Assembly: GCA_963921825.1 (NCBI GenBank)
Contig: OY997596.1
Span: 37,439,932-37,503,931 of the forward strand
Length of the DNA: 64,000 nt
Source of the DNA: Erodium maritimum
Taxonomy: Eukaryota > Streptophyta > Magnoliopsida > Geraniales > Geraniaceae
Direction of reading: 5' to 3'
Both the position numbers and the translations under genes were made by a program. Shown here piece by piece: positions 45,205 through 56,589 of the stretch; position 1 is the stretch's first letter, and each line of letters starts with the position of its first letter. The notes beneath the pieces are model-generated. The model did no database searches and was not told where the DNA came from. It worked only from the letters and a program-made list of their open reading frames with translations.

Positions 45205-46440
45205 TCAGCTCAGGGCCTGACAATCGCGTAAGCTCGGCCCTGCTGAATCAGAAGTCCTTCTATCCGTGGTGGTGGAAGAATCTGCTGCTGTGATAGCATG
45301 TCCTCTTATCGGCTCTCGTAGGCCGACCTGCAGGACGGTTTGTGAAAACAACATTCCATGGGCAGTTCCGGCCCAGATGTCCAAACTGTTTGCACGCAGG
45401 ACAAAACACATTGCCACCGGGGCAGGTCCAACTGACGCTGCTGCCCCCACCCGTCGTGTCCCATCGGACTGGGTCCGTGGTTGAAACAATCCTGAGATCC
45501 TCTGCCTCTTAGTATTGCGACTCCTTGACGGCCTCAAGAAGCCACTCGACCTCGGCCTGGTCTTCCGCGCTCTGACGGTCTCCCAAAGATGCTTCTCAAC
45601 GGCTAGTGCCTGATCCACTAGTACAGAAAATCCTCATTCTGAAGGTAATAACTCGATCCGCGACAGACGGGGTGAGTCCTCTCTCGAACGCCTGTGGCGG
45701 TTCTCCTCGGTTTGCACCATCTCGGCGCGAAGCGGTACAGGAATGTGACCCTTGCCTCATACTTAGAGATGGTCATCCCTCTTTACTAACTATCCAACAA
45801 CTGCTGGTGTTGGTCCTCTCGAACGGATCGAGGGAAAGATATGGTTCCAGGAACAATCTAATGAACAGATAAAAGTCACCTCCAACCCTGATCTGCACAT
45901 GCTGCCACCAGTATCATTCTTCTCTCTCAAGCTGAACGATTGCGAAAATAATCTCAGATGACCATCCGAATACTCTCAAATTAACAACCTTGTGGTTAAT
46001 CCGCTCCAACCATACCACAGCTGCCTCGGGGTCTGAACCCCCGGGATTGATCGGCGTACTCAAACTACGAAAATCTCTGAGAGCCTGGCCGTGTTGATGT
46101 GCATCTGGCCTGACCTCTTGATAGTAACGGCGTCGGCCGTAGGCACATACTCTGGTGTCGGTACTGTAGTCTCCTGCTGAGTCCTGAGCGCTGCTGGTAC
46201 TGCGCGGACCACCTTATCCATAGGGGTCGCTTGAGTCGACTCTGCGACTGGAGGAACGTTTGATGATGACCCTACCGGTCTACCTCAAAACTCTGGTGCC
46301 CTGTGGAGGCCGTACCCTGGCGCTCGCTATCCCTGCCAGACTAACGGCTGGTGTCTGGCTCTGCCTCACAGCGGGGCGACTCCTGGTCCCTCTCGGACTG
46401 TAAACACGGGACATCTCGTGTACTCGTTGCATTTAAAACG
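45205..46440 (-). pseudogene. Inner Gypsy gag remnant
   Basis: The frame 45618-45205 reads MDQALAVEKHLWETVRARK, then SRSRNTKRQR and a region in the place of the CCHC knuckle (CFVLRANSLDIWAGTAH) with only its first Cys and last His-type residues kept. Upstream to 46440 are gag-like but shifted pieces. ALAVEKHL before a basic knuckle region is typical of plant Gypsy gag. No intact frame remains. Confidence 0.6.
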
Positions 46441-48254
46441 TAAGTACTCATAACTCAATTTAACTCAAGTGGTTCGATTCAACATAAAGGGACGTTCTCA
46501 TGCGTCTTAAAGGGATCCCACTTGGATCGCTAGTACGAAGTCTCATTTAGAACAACCGGTTCGATCAAAACACATGGACGTTCACGCGCGTCCCACCAAG
46601 ATCATACAATGACCAACCGCACTAGCTCAGAAGATATGTATATATAGTACTTTATATAGGCAGAAAAGGCCGCAACTTAGTGCGTCCCACAACAGCAATC
46701 GACAGTGATCAATCAAATCAATCAACTCCCATAGGAGGAACAATCTCAATCAGTTCACACAATTCGCAAAGCAACACGCATACCCCTCGATTAGGTATCT
46801 TCCCAATACTAGGGTCTAGAATCGCAACACGATCGATCTCACAATTTATGTCCTCAACTCTTTTCCATAATCTCCATCCCTTACTTTTTCCTTATAACAT
46901 TCATGTCGATCTCACGTCGTTACAACCCGATTCAGGCGTCCCCGAATCTCGTAGTAACCACTAGACATCCCTCTATCACGCTCGACTACAGTGGCGCCCC
47001 TGAGTCAGCCCGTGATAGTGCAAACACTTCAGTTCCTAACAAAAATTTGGAATGACCCGTTTGTATTTTCTTCTAACCATCCGCTTAAGCGGGACATTTA
47101 TATAATAACCTGTACACAGATTCCTTCCCATAAGGTACACACAAAACACCTCAATTACACAACATCTTGAACACCATAAGTAACCCACGCGGTTCTTAGC
47201 AAATATCTTGATATCACCCGGTTAAATTTAGCCCTTCAGGTTTTACTTATCAATTAACGGCCAACCCAAACGGCAATTCCTTCAATAATTATCTAATCAA
47301 CGTGTTATAACCCACCCGAGCATCGCTCGTTCATCCGATCTAAACCCGATCTTAATCCCAACCTCAATCTCTGTCTCGACTTACTTTCCATTTCAAACTC
47401 AATTCCAAATTGAAGTTAATCCTTAGCTTCAAAATCGAAGTCAATTTCAAACTCACTATCGATTTCGATTCAATATCAATTTCAACTTTAATTCTTAAAG
47501 AACGGTGGGCACTTAGAGTTCTCACGAATTGATAATTACCAATTAAATTTCATGAGGCATTCAATACTTAGAGTTCTCACGCTCCGCAAAGTGCACAACA
47601 CAATCAATACACAAGGTACACAACACAATCAATACACAGAGTTCTAATACTCTTCAAAGTATACAACACAATCAATAACCGAAGTTCCCATGTTCCTCGA
47701 AGTTCTCAGTGTACGGAGTTCTCGTGCTCCCCAAAATACCACGGGGTTCTCGTGCCCCAAAATATCAGAATCGTTGCACGCTTTACCGACTTCTAGTCGG
47801 AAGGTGGGTACACCTCAACAAAATCACCCATAAAATCACAACCGTCGTAGTACACTCTTAGCTTAGCAACTCACACCATTGCCACAAAACCACAAAAACT
47901 CAAATTAACAACCTTTATGAACAAATGATTTACTCAACAACAAATTTAAAACGGCTCGATAACCGCTCGTTACCCAATACCGATCTCAACCATTCGGCTT
48001 CACCGATCACTGTACCTTACAGTCAATAGGGTAAGGATCACAATCAAGCGATGTAACCATCATAATAAAGAGATCCAAATTTAAACAACCATTGAGACAA
48101 TCAAGATTTGTGTCGTTCCCACTCTACGCATCAAATATTTTCACTTGCGTCACTGAGCACATGACGTAGACCTCCTAACTCTACCCAGCTAATTGACGTT
48201 GGTCCGAGGTTTTGAAAACAAGTTCAAAATTTAACCTGTTTCAAATGAAACCAG
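46441..48254. other. Inner Gypsy 5' leader, non-coding
   Basis: This is non-coding sequence between the gag remnant and the primer site. It has loosely repeated AGTTCTCACG and ACACAATCAATACACA words at 47510-47770. No gene is seen. Confidence 0.5.
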
Positions 48255-48266
48255 GCTCTGATACCA
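48255..48266 (-). other. Primer-binding site of the inner Gypsy
   Basis: The minus strand reads TGGTATCAGAGC three bases after the right LTR, matching initiator-Met tRNA. Confidence 0.85.
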
Positions 48267-48269
48267 AAT

Positions 48270-51200
48270 TGTCACACCCCAAATCCGGTTTTGGCCGGAC
48301 TCGAGACGTGACCTGAAACAATCGAGATAAAAGTAGTAAAACTGTAATAAATTCTTTTAAAGGTGAAAACGAGTCCAAAGTATTTCTCAATAATTCAATC
48401 CAAAATTGAAATATAGTGTCAAAACTTGACAAGTAACATAAGGTAAATAAAGTTCGACAATGTGGACCAATACATCTCTAATACAACCCTCAAAACATCC
48501 GGAAGCTCCCGAGCCTCGAATTCCCCAGATCTCAAGTACACATGTACACACAACAAATAAACAAATAGGGGTGAGCTTACGCTCAGTAGGGAAAATCGTA
48601 AACAACTTTAGCCTCCAAGTATAATAATAAAACTGCTTTAGTTCGATGTCACAAGTGCTAAATAAACCCTTAGACCAAAAGCTATAATAAACGAATAAAA
48701 AGCAACGAAACAATAGCGCATTCTCAAGGATAGCGATAACTTCCCAGAGGACAAATAAAGAACATTAGAATAAAATAGAAACCATCACAACTGGAAACGA
48801 GTAAACATTATTAATCAATAAAAAGCTATGGAATCAGTGTAATGAAATAGTATCGCTTTTTCAACGATAAGAGTAACTTAAAAGATTCCATGAAAATACT
48901 AAAATGTAACGTAACGATTAAAATGGGATTAATTGATATCACGCCAACCACTTGCTTTCTCAAACCTCCGATCCATGGTTAGATTCTGGGATCACATCGG
49001 TTCCCATATACCGATCCACCAGAGTATCCATATCATATCATATTTTCCCTCGGTCCAGAGGAGGCACATGTGTCGGGCACCGGAAACAATCCCAAATGGG
49101 CGCTTATCATCAGAATTCTCGGAAATGCCTCCAAAGGACCATAAGTCATAGGGAACCAAGTAGTGCTCCCGTAGGACGCACACGCCTGGGTGAAACCGTT
49201 GTAACCACTTCTCACAAATTAATCCATCCAACCGCCCCGTAGGGTCCAATAATCAATCAATATCTCGTAGGATCTGCCAATGCCCTCAGGGTCCAATAAT
49301 CAATCAATATCCCGTAGGATCTGCCAATGCCCTCAGGCTCCAATAATCAATCAATATCCCGTAGGATCTGCCAATGCCCTCAGGCTCCAATAATCAATCA
49401 ATATCTCACAGTATCTGTCAAACTCCAACCACCATAACGGCACCGGATTACCCCCCCCCCCCCCCCCCCCCCGGTGTAGTACAGAACCGAACAAACAAAC
49501 ATTCAAGAACATAAATAAGGGAAACACACCATAACTTATCCACCAATCAACAACTATCGAATCACACTTCCACCACAACACACAAAGACATTCACTTAAT
49601 CCTCAATCTTAGAAGTACACACGTTCATCAATACACACCACACGGGATTCATACCCACAATTACCCTTACCGTCATACTTACCTGTCACGAACCATCGGT
49701 ACATCGGTCACCTGATTGTACCCCTTTGGCACAACCAGTCATACTCGATCATCCGTTCAATCAATAATTTACATCAACACAATCACTCAACCAATCAAGT
49801 AAACCTTCAACTAATCGGACGTAAAGTAAACTAGTTCCATCAGACTCTTGATTATCCTAATCCTAATAACTAGCCACCAAGCATGTGATCCTAGCACGCA
49901 ACTAATCCGAGAGCTCATCACAGCCTCTCTACCAGTAAATCAATTCCCAAGTATTGAAAGCAAGTTACACTAGTTATTCTCATCCTAAGCATGCATTTTA
50001 GACATTTCCGGTTATTAATAATTTGAAGACGATTATTCTAGTTATTCGCATCCTATATGCCATTCTAGGACCTTTCCGATTTTATTATCCTAAAATGCAT
50101 GTTATTATTTAAATTACTCGAGTAGTTCGGATTTCCCCTACCTTGTGGTCTTCCTCTAATAATACTCTGATGAACAGCTCGAGAGGCCTTTCCTCCGTTC
50201 TTCACACGGGTCCCGGAGTGGGCTTCGTCCTTCTAGCTCGGTTCCAAGCCCTTGCTCTCGGGCGAAGTCCCGTCTAGATTTGACAAATAAAACGTCCAAT
50301 AAATAACGGTAAAAGTCCAAAGGTTCACTGAATAACCCAAAATGTCTTTTAATTACCCAATTATAACCAATTAATTTAATTTAATTAATTAATTAAAACT
50401 GATTTTAAAAACATTTTCTTTACTGCCGGGTTGACCCGGATCTGAGCCCGAACCCGGTCCATACCCGTGTCCAGACCCGGTCCAGAGCTCCAACTGGGTC
50501 CAAGGCCCAAACTTAGTCAGGTCCACACTGACCTTCCTACGGCCCAAACCTTCTGCTCGGCCCAAGGCCTTCTCAGCCCAAGGGTCTTCTGGCCCAAAGC
50601 CTGCTTGGCCACGAGTCCGAGTTGCCCTAACTCCGGCGATGTCTCCGGCGAGCAGTGGTGCTCCGGCCACCACCCACAGCGTCAGATACGCTCGGGAAAG
50701 GGAGGAAACAGGGCGGCGAGGAGCTTAGGGGTGCTGGTGACGCCGTAGCCGTGACGGAGAGCTCTGGGACGTGACCCACGTTCGTCCCCCTTTCAGATCT
50801 GGAGAGCCCAGCGTCTCCGGCGATAATCCCGTCCGAAACTGCTCGCAACGAGCTCGGGAGGTGCGATTCCAGGCGAGGTGAAGTCGGAATCGAAGAGGGA
50901 AGAGGCGAGGGAGGCACCCGCCCCTCGAGTTCGCTTTCTCCGGTGACCTTTCCGACCCACGCCGCTCGAATCGAGCTCTGGTGGGTACACTCCCCGTCCC
51001 GACGAGGTCGATGAAGAGGGAGAAGACGACGAGGGGCCGTCCGAACCTTCTGATCCTCGTCATCGGTGAAGAAAGCGTCCGGGACTCAAACCCAGATAGC
51101 CTCGTCCGGCGAGAGCTCGAGCTCGAAGAGAGAGAGAGGTTTCGTGCCTCGGTTTTCGTGCGTGGCTTCTGAGAAGCTGAGACGGCGCTGGAGGGTATAA

Positions 51201-51273
51201 TGCGCGTTAGGGTTGGGAGTGGAAATGGGTGCAGTTTGGGCCTGTGCAGGTCCGGCCCAAATTCGATCCTGTC
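48270..51273 (-). repeat. Right (5') LTR of the inner Gypsy, 143 bp short
   Basis: It starts TGTCACACCCC and stops at GATCCTGTC, where the left copy goes on for 143 bases to TTTTACA. The next bases (GTCCACAAAC) belong to the outer element's reverse transcriptase. Confidence 0.9.
49247..49420. repeat. 48-bp tandem units in the inner right LTR
   Basis: Three full units and a partial one, against two plus a partial one in the left LTR. A run of C follows at about 49451-49472. Confidence 0.85.
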
Positions 51274-52400
51274 GTCCACAAACACCACCACAAATTGATC
51301 TAAGAACGGACGAAATATATTGTTCATCAGATCCATGAACGCTGCAGGTGCGCTCGTCAATCCAAATGGCATCACCAAGAACTCGTAATGCCCATAGCGT
51401 GTCCAGAATGCAGTTTTTTGCGACGCCCCCCTCTCGGACTCGCAACTGGTAATATCCGGATCGCAGGTCGATCTTCGAGAAGCACGTCGACCCTATCAAC
51501 TGGTTGAACAAGTCGTCAATTCTCGGCATCGTGTATCGGATATTAACCGTAACCCGGTTCAGTTTCCGGTAGTCCATACACATCTGAAGCTCTCCACTCT
51601 TCTTGTTCACGAAGAGTGCTGGCGCTCCCCACGGTGATGTGCTCGGACGGATAAACCCCTTCTCCCGAAGCTCCTTGAGCTGACGCTTCAGCTCGGTCAA
51701 CTCTACTGGTGCGAACCTGTAAGGCGCCATCGATATCGCTGCCGTTCCCGCCACCAGGTCAATCCCGAACCCCACCTCACGAACTGGTGGCAACCCACTA
51801 AACTCCTCAGGAAAGACCTCGGGGAACTCGCACACCACTCGCGGTAATTCTCGGCTCAGCACGTCCGATACTTCCTCCACTGCGGACAAGGCCGACAGGA
51901 GAACTCCGCTCCTACTGCCCAGAATACACGAGCCTTTCGTATTGCCTGTTGATACCGTCACTCGTCGCCAGTAACAGTCGATATTAGCTCGGCACTTCGC
52001 CGGCCAATCCATTCTCAGGATCACGTCAAAGGCTGTCATTTCGTAAGTATCCTTCACACGGATACACACACAAGCTCAATCGCTGCCGAACCTCACGGAA
52101 CCTCGTGGTCTCTCTAAGGCCTCGCTCCTCTACCTTCGTCATGCCTACCAACTCCGAACATACCCGAATCCTCGGGGTGAGGACTCGATCCAGCATCAGG
52201 GCTCTTGAGCCCTCTCTCGAACCTCCTGTATCGGTTCGCTTCTCTAACTCCGCAGGCACGACAGACCCTAGTCAACATCACATCACCCCTAACCGGCGTA
52301 TCCGGACGTAGGGGTGGACTCAACGGCTCTAAACTCAACCCCAACATCTCAGCACCACTCGACGAAGCAAATGAGTGTGACACCCCGGTATCCAACAGAA
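51274..52400 (-). pseudogene. Outer Gypsy protease and reverse transcriptase
   Basis: 52395-52114 contains the protease site MDTGVSHSFASSS. After a shift, 52069-51086 reads [20 protein letters not shown], then [19 protein letters not shown], the reverse-transcriptase start [32 protein letters not shown] and [17 protein letters not shown] second shift near 51410 leads to [20 protein letters not shown] and the catalytic VVVFVDD. Directly after the DD the inner LTR begins, so fingers and palm are present but the thumb is lost. Confidence 0.9.
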
Positions 52401-53426
52401 ATCACGCCCAAATCAGAGACCGAACAACCACTCCATTAGTCACACTAATAAGGTATAGCACAACCCTCACACGATCCTCTATGCATTCACTTATAACTTT
52501 CCGCAACCAAACCAGTGTTCGCTACCCGTCCCCTGCAGGAAAAGTAGTAAAGGGGATGAGCGTTCTAGTCACCTCCACGGACACCCGTTCGATTATGGCA
52601 TACTAGTAAAGCGCTAACGACTTACCAATCTAACCAGGGCAGAATACTACCTCAAAACCTGATACCAAAACGTCACGCTGCTCACGCTATTAATACCTCA
52701 AATAATCGCTCACGTAAGGGAAACCTCGAATAGGGATCATATTCTAAACTCAGCAAACCACTATTGCTCACAACCTCGATACCCCAATTACCCGATCACG
52801 TAGGAAACCTCAAACGGGGATCATGTTCTCAACTCAGCAAACCACTATTGCTCGCAACCTCGATACCCCAATTTAACAAACACACGCACAACGACTCACA
52901 GACAAATTCAAGTCATCCAACCTCAATCACAAGCCGATAAGGCCAACCAAAATCAAAACACGCCCACCGAGCCAACAAATTTCAAAACACGCCCACCGGG
53001 CCAACCAATTTTAAACCACACGCCCACAGGGCCAACCAATTTTAAAACTCACGCCCACCGGGCCAACCAATTTTAAAACACTTTTCTCCCTTTCATCATA
53101 AAATCTCATCTTTTGACATCACGTAGTTACAACCCGGTCCAGGCGTCCCCGAACTAAATTGTCCCCACTTGATATCAGCACCGTCACGTTCGACCACAGG
53201 GGCGCCCCTGAGTTGAGTCACGACAGTTTAAAAACGCTTCACGCAGCAACGCACAATCAGTATGCCAGTAATAATAATACTGCACATACACATAATCACA
53301 AACAGGACTCAAGTCATTACGGGTCTACACACGGTTTCCGACTTGCGCAACCAACGCACGACGGGACTTTTAATGACTCGACTCTCCCCACCTAATTGAC
53401 GTACAGTCCAAGGTGTGAAACCTCGA
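52401..53426. other. Outer Gypsy region lacking gag
   Basis: Gag should lie here but only about 1.0 kb of non-coding sequence is left. It holds a direct repeat of about 75 bp (52730-52790 and 52805-52872, with CTCAGCAAACCACTATTGCT) and four units of about 33 bp (52945-53085) built on CACGCCCACCGGGCCAACCA. Confidence 0.6.
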
Positions 53427-53438
53427 GCTCTGATACCA
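53427..53438 (-). other. Primer-binding site of the outer Gypsy
   Basis: The minus strand reads TGGTATCAGAGC three bases inside the right LTR boundary (53442), matching initiator-Met tRNA. Confidence 0.85.
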
Positions 53439-53441
53439 AGC

Positions 53442-56400
53442 TGTCACGCCCCAAATTCAGTAGAACCGAACCCGGAACGCGAACGGTAAAACAATAAAAC
53501 CATTTTCAAACCTTTTAATTAAATTGCTTAAAATCACCATTTAGTTAATCAAAATAATAATTTACAACTCCAAAGTACGTCCAAACAAGCGGACAAAAGA
53601 CATGGCGTACGTCGCTAAACTCAAAAGGAAACCCGGACTCCCGCTCCCAGCTCTTCAAGCTTCGAGAGCTCACCTAGTTCGTCTCGCGACCAGTACCTGT
53701 AGGAAAAGCAGCTAGGGGTGAGCGTTCGCTCACCGCCACGGATACCAGACTGACTACGGCATACTAGCAGACAATGCCGGAAACATCAACAACAACCAAA
53801 CACCGGGGACTACTATCCTCAACTCAAGTAACCCGACTGACACACAACCTGTTACTTTCCCCAACCAACTCAACACTCGGACACGTAATGTAGACCCAAC
53901 ACAGCGGTTACGACTTCCACCAAAGACTCAAAAGATAACCACGTAACACCCAAGATCACAAAGGATCGCACACCAAACAAGATCGCAAAGGATCGCACTC
54001 CAGCTGCTCAGTGCCGGTTGCTAACCGGCTGGGCTCAAGCCTGCCCAGGCAACTTCCCCGACACGCAGTCGGGTCAGGCGGTCGACCTTTCAGCGATATA
54101 CAACGCAATACTTTTCCGATAGCTGGTCGGAAGGGGAGCTGCCCTTCATCGCTAAAGAATGCTCAACCTTACCGATCTCTGTCGGGAGGCTAGCCAACAC
54201 CCACACAAATTCCCCTATCCCGGTAGGGTCAGGCGGTCGACATGTCCTCAACCTCAGGCAACCACAATCACAATCACAACCAAAGTTCACAAACAGTGAT
54301 AACACAAGTTTAACACCCCACATGCACTCATGGCCACCCAAGACACCAACAGTAAAACACGGGTTCAACAACCCCACGGGCACTCATGGCCACCCAAGAC
54401 ATCAATAGTAACTCACGGGCTCAACAACCTCACGGGCACTCATGGCCACCCAAGACACACCAACAGTAACTCACGGGCTCAACAACCCCGCGGGCACTCA
54501 TGGCCACCCAAGACACACCAACAGTAACTCACGGGCTCAACAACCTCACAGGCACTCATGGCCACCCAAGACACACCAACAGTAACTCACGGGCTCAACA
54601 ACCCCACGGGCACTCATGGCCACCCAAGACACACCAACAGTAACTCACGGGCTCAACAACCCCACGGGCACTCATGGCCACCCAAGCCACACCAACAGTA
54701 ACTCACGGGCTCAACAACCCCACGGGCACTCATGGCCACCCAAGACACCAACAATAAAACACGGGTTCAACAACCCCACGACACTCATGGACACCCACAA
54801 ACAATACAATCAACCTCCGGGCATAACCAAATGCCTCCAGTATTTCTAATATCAATATGTTCGCTGCTCCTACGACACTACTAAGTGTCACATGCATTTC
54901 TATTGTTCGATACGTTCCCGTATCATACGACACCACCCGGTGTCGCCTGCCTTTCTATTGTTCGATAAACATACTTAACCCACGACACCCAAGAGTCACA
55001 TGCATTACTACTGTTAACTTTACCTAATCAGGGCCGAGATCCGGCTACTTTTCCCTACCTCGTATGCTTTCCCAAAAGCTCACAACCAAGCTCCGGCGTG
55101 CTCACAATCACTCGTCTAGCTTTCCCTTTCCTCTGTCGGTGGCACGATCTAATAAGAACACAATCTAAAACACTTTTAAGTTCGCAGGCATAAACTGAAT
55201 TTTAATACACTTGACGCCCAAACGCAACCCCGACAATGTCGATCACTCCCAAACTTCCCAATTACTTGACATTGTCGATAACGGGCCCGGAAAGGCCCGT
55301 TTCGCCCAACCCGGCGAATCTGCCGGGATTGGAAAACGTCCTTCTGGGGCTCCAAAAATTCCCGTTTTCGTTTCCACGATCTCAGAATAATTCAAGGGTT
55401 CCAACGCAATCGAAGGAATCAATTTCCGACTTCCGAGCAATTTAATTCGCGTTTAAAGTTTCTAAACCCGTCATTTACAACTTTTACAATTTAATTCCAA
55501 AATTCGTTCCGGGTGTGGATTAACGACTTGGGGAACGTCCTAAACCACCCGAACACGAAAACCCGAGACCCGAGCATGTGGGCCCCACTCGTCCATCAAG
55601 GGTCGTGGGTGGTTGGGCCGGTTTTGGGCCGGTTCACCACCATGGTGGCCGGCCCTAGCTCTGGCCAGCCACCCCCCAACTCCGGCATCCACCATCCACG
55701 GTGGCCGGAGCTCCCCCGAGCCTCCGGTCACCGGAAAACGTTCATCTTTCGCTCCAAAACGTCTCCAACGAACCCCACACCTCAACTCACCCATAGTCTA
55801 CTCGTTTTAACCCAAACCCTAAACCTTAAACGTACCAAAACGAAAATCGAAAGGGTACTCACCGTTGGGAATGACGTTGGGAGCTCGATTCCTTGATCGT
55901 TGAGACGATCCACCTGTTGGATCGTCAGGAAATAGCAAAACCCCGACACTTTTCTCTTCTCTTTTCCTTTTTCTCCTTCTCTTTCTTCTCTCCACTTTCT
56001 CTCTCTACTTTCTCCTTTTTTTTGTTAATGGCCGAACATCACCACACAATCATACCTTATATTTTGTTTTAAAACCAACCTATCTCTTAATTACAAAACT
56101 ACCATCCATGGCTTCCTTTGTTTTGTTCAAAATTTACCTAACACCACCACTTGTATGACATGTGGCAAGTGGGTCCCACCCCTTTTGGAAAATATCTTCT
56201 AGATATTTTTCAGTCAGATTCGCGAAATTCGGCCGTCTCGGGCTCGAACGGGCACTTTTTCCAAGAAATTACGAAACTTCACGGGCTACAAGGAAACGGC
56301 TCAACTAAGACCGCTGTGACGACGGATAAGCTTTTTGTATCCAAAACGAGCCTCGAACGGACCAAAAAGTCGCTCGGTTGACTTTTCCAGCAAAAAGTCA

Positions 56401-56589
56401 ACATTTCCCAAATTGGTCAGAAAGTTGCCCTGAGTCCCCCAGAACTCACTTTGGTCGTTATCGGGGTCAACTTAAGTCCGGTAAGACCCTCGGGGTCAAA
56501 TTTAGGTTCATTTAGGTGTTTGTCCAAAAAATTTAAATTTTCCTGTTTTTCGCCGATTTGACTGGCGTTGACCGGGAGCGGTTCTTACA
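53442..56589 (-). repeat. Right (5') LTR of the outer Gypsy
   Basis: 3148 bp, starting TGTCACGCCCC and ending TTCTTACA. ATATT follows at 56590-56594. The 57-bp tandem array is at 54325-54800. Confidence 0.92.
54325..54800. repeat. 57-bp tandem array in the right outer LTR
   Basis: The same unit as in the left LTR, about nine copies. The central units are nearly identical to each other, the outer ones diverged. Confidence 0.88.

Larger units (their letters stand above)
39659..51273 (-). mobile_element. Ty3/Gypsy element (inner), truncated at both LTR ends
   Basis: Long repeats at 39659-42711 and 48270-51273 are its LTRs. A primer site (48255-48266) and polypurine tract (42712-42726) show minus orientation with the 5' LTR on the right. 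The left LTR lacks the first 52 bases present in the right one, and the right LTR lacks the last 143 present in the left one. The outer element is abruptly joined at both sides, with about 450 bp of its reverse transcriptase-RNase H region missing. No flanking duplication remains. Inside are a gag remnant and integrase scraps only. Confidence 0.88.
34884..56589 (-). mobile_element. Ty3/Gypsy retrotransposon (outer), internally deleted
   Basis: LTRs lie at 34884-38022 and 53442-56589; the flanking duplication is ATATT (34879-34883 and 56590-56594). Primer site and polypurine tract place it on the minus strand, with the 5' LTR on the right. Internal genes present are part of protease and reverse transcriptase (52395-51274), RNase H (39655-38849) and the integrase C-terminal end (38770-37966). 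Gag is absent, the integrase catalytic core is deleted, and a second Gypsy element replaces the reverse transcriptase-RNase H junction. The product order is that of Ty3/Gypsy; a Tekay/Del-type lineage is likely from the polyprotein end but not proven. Confidence 0.93.
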
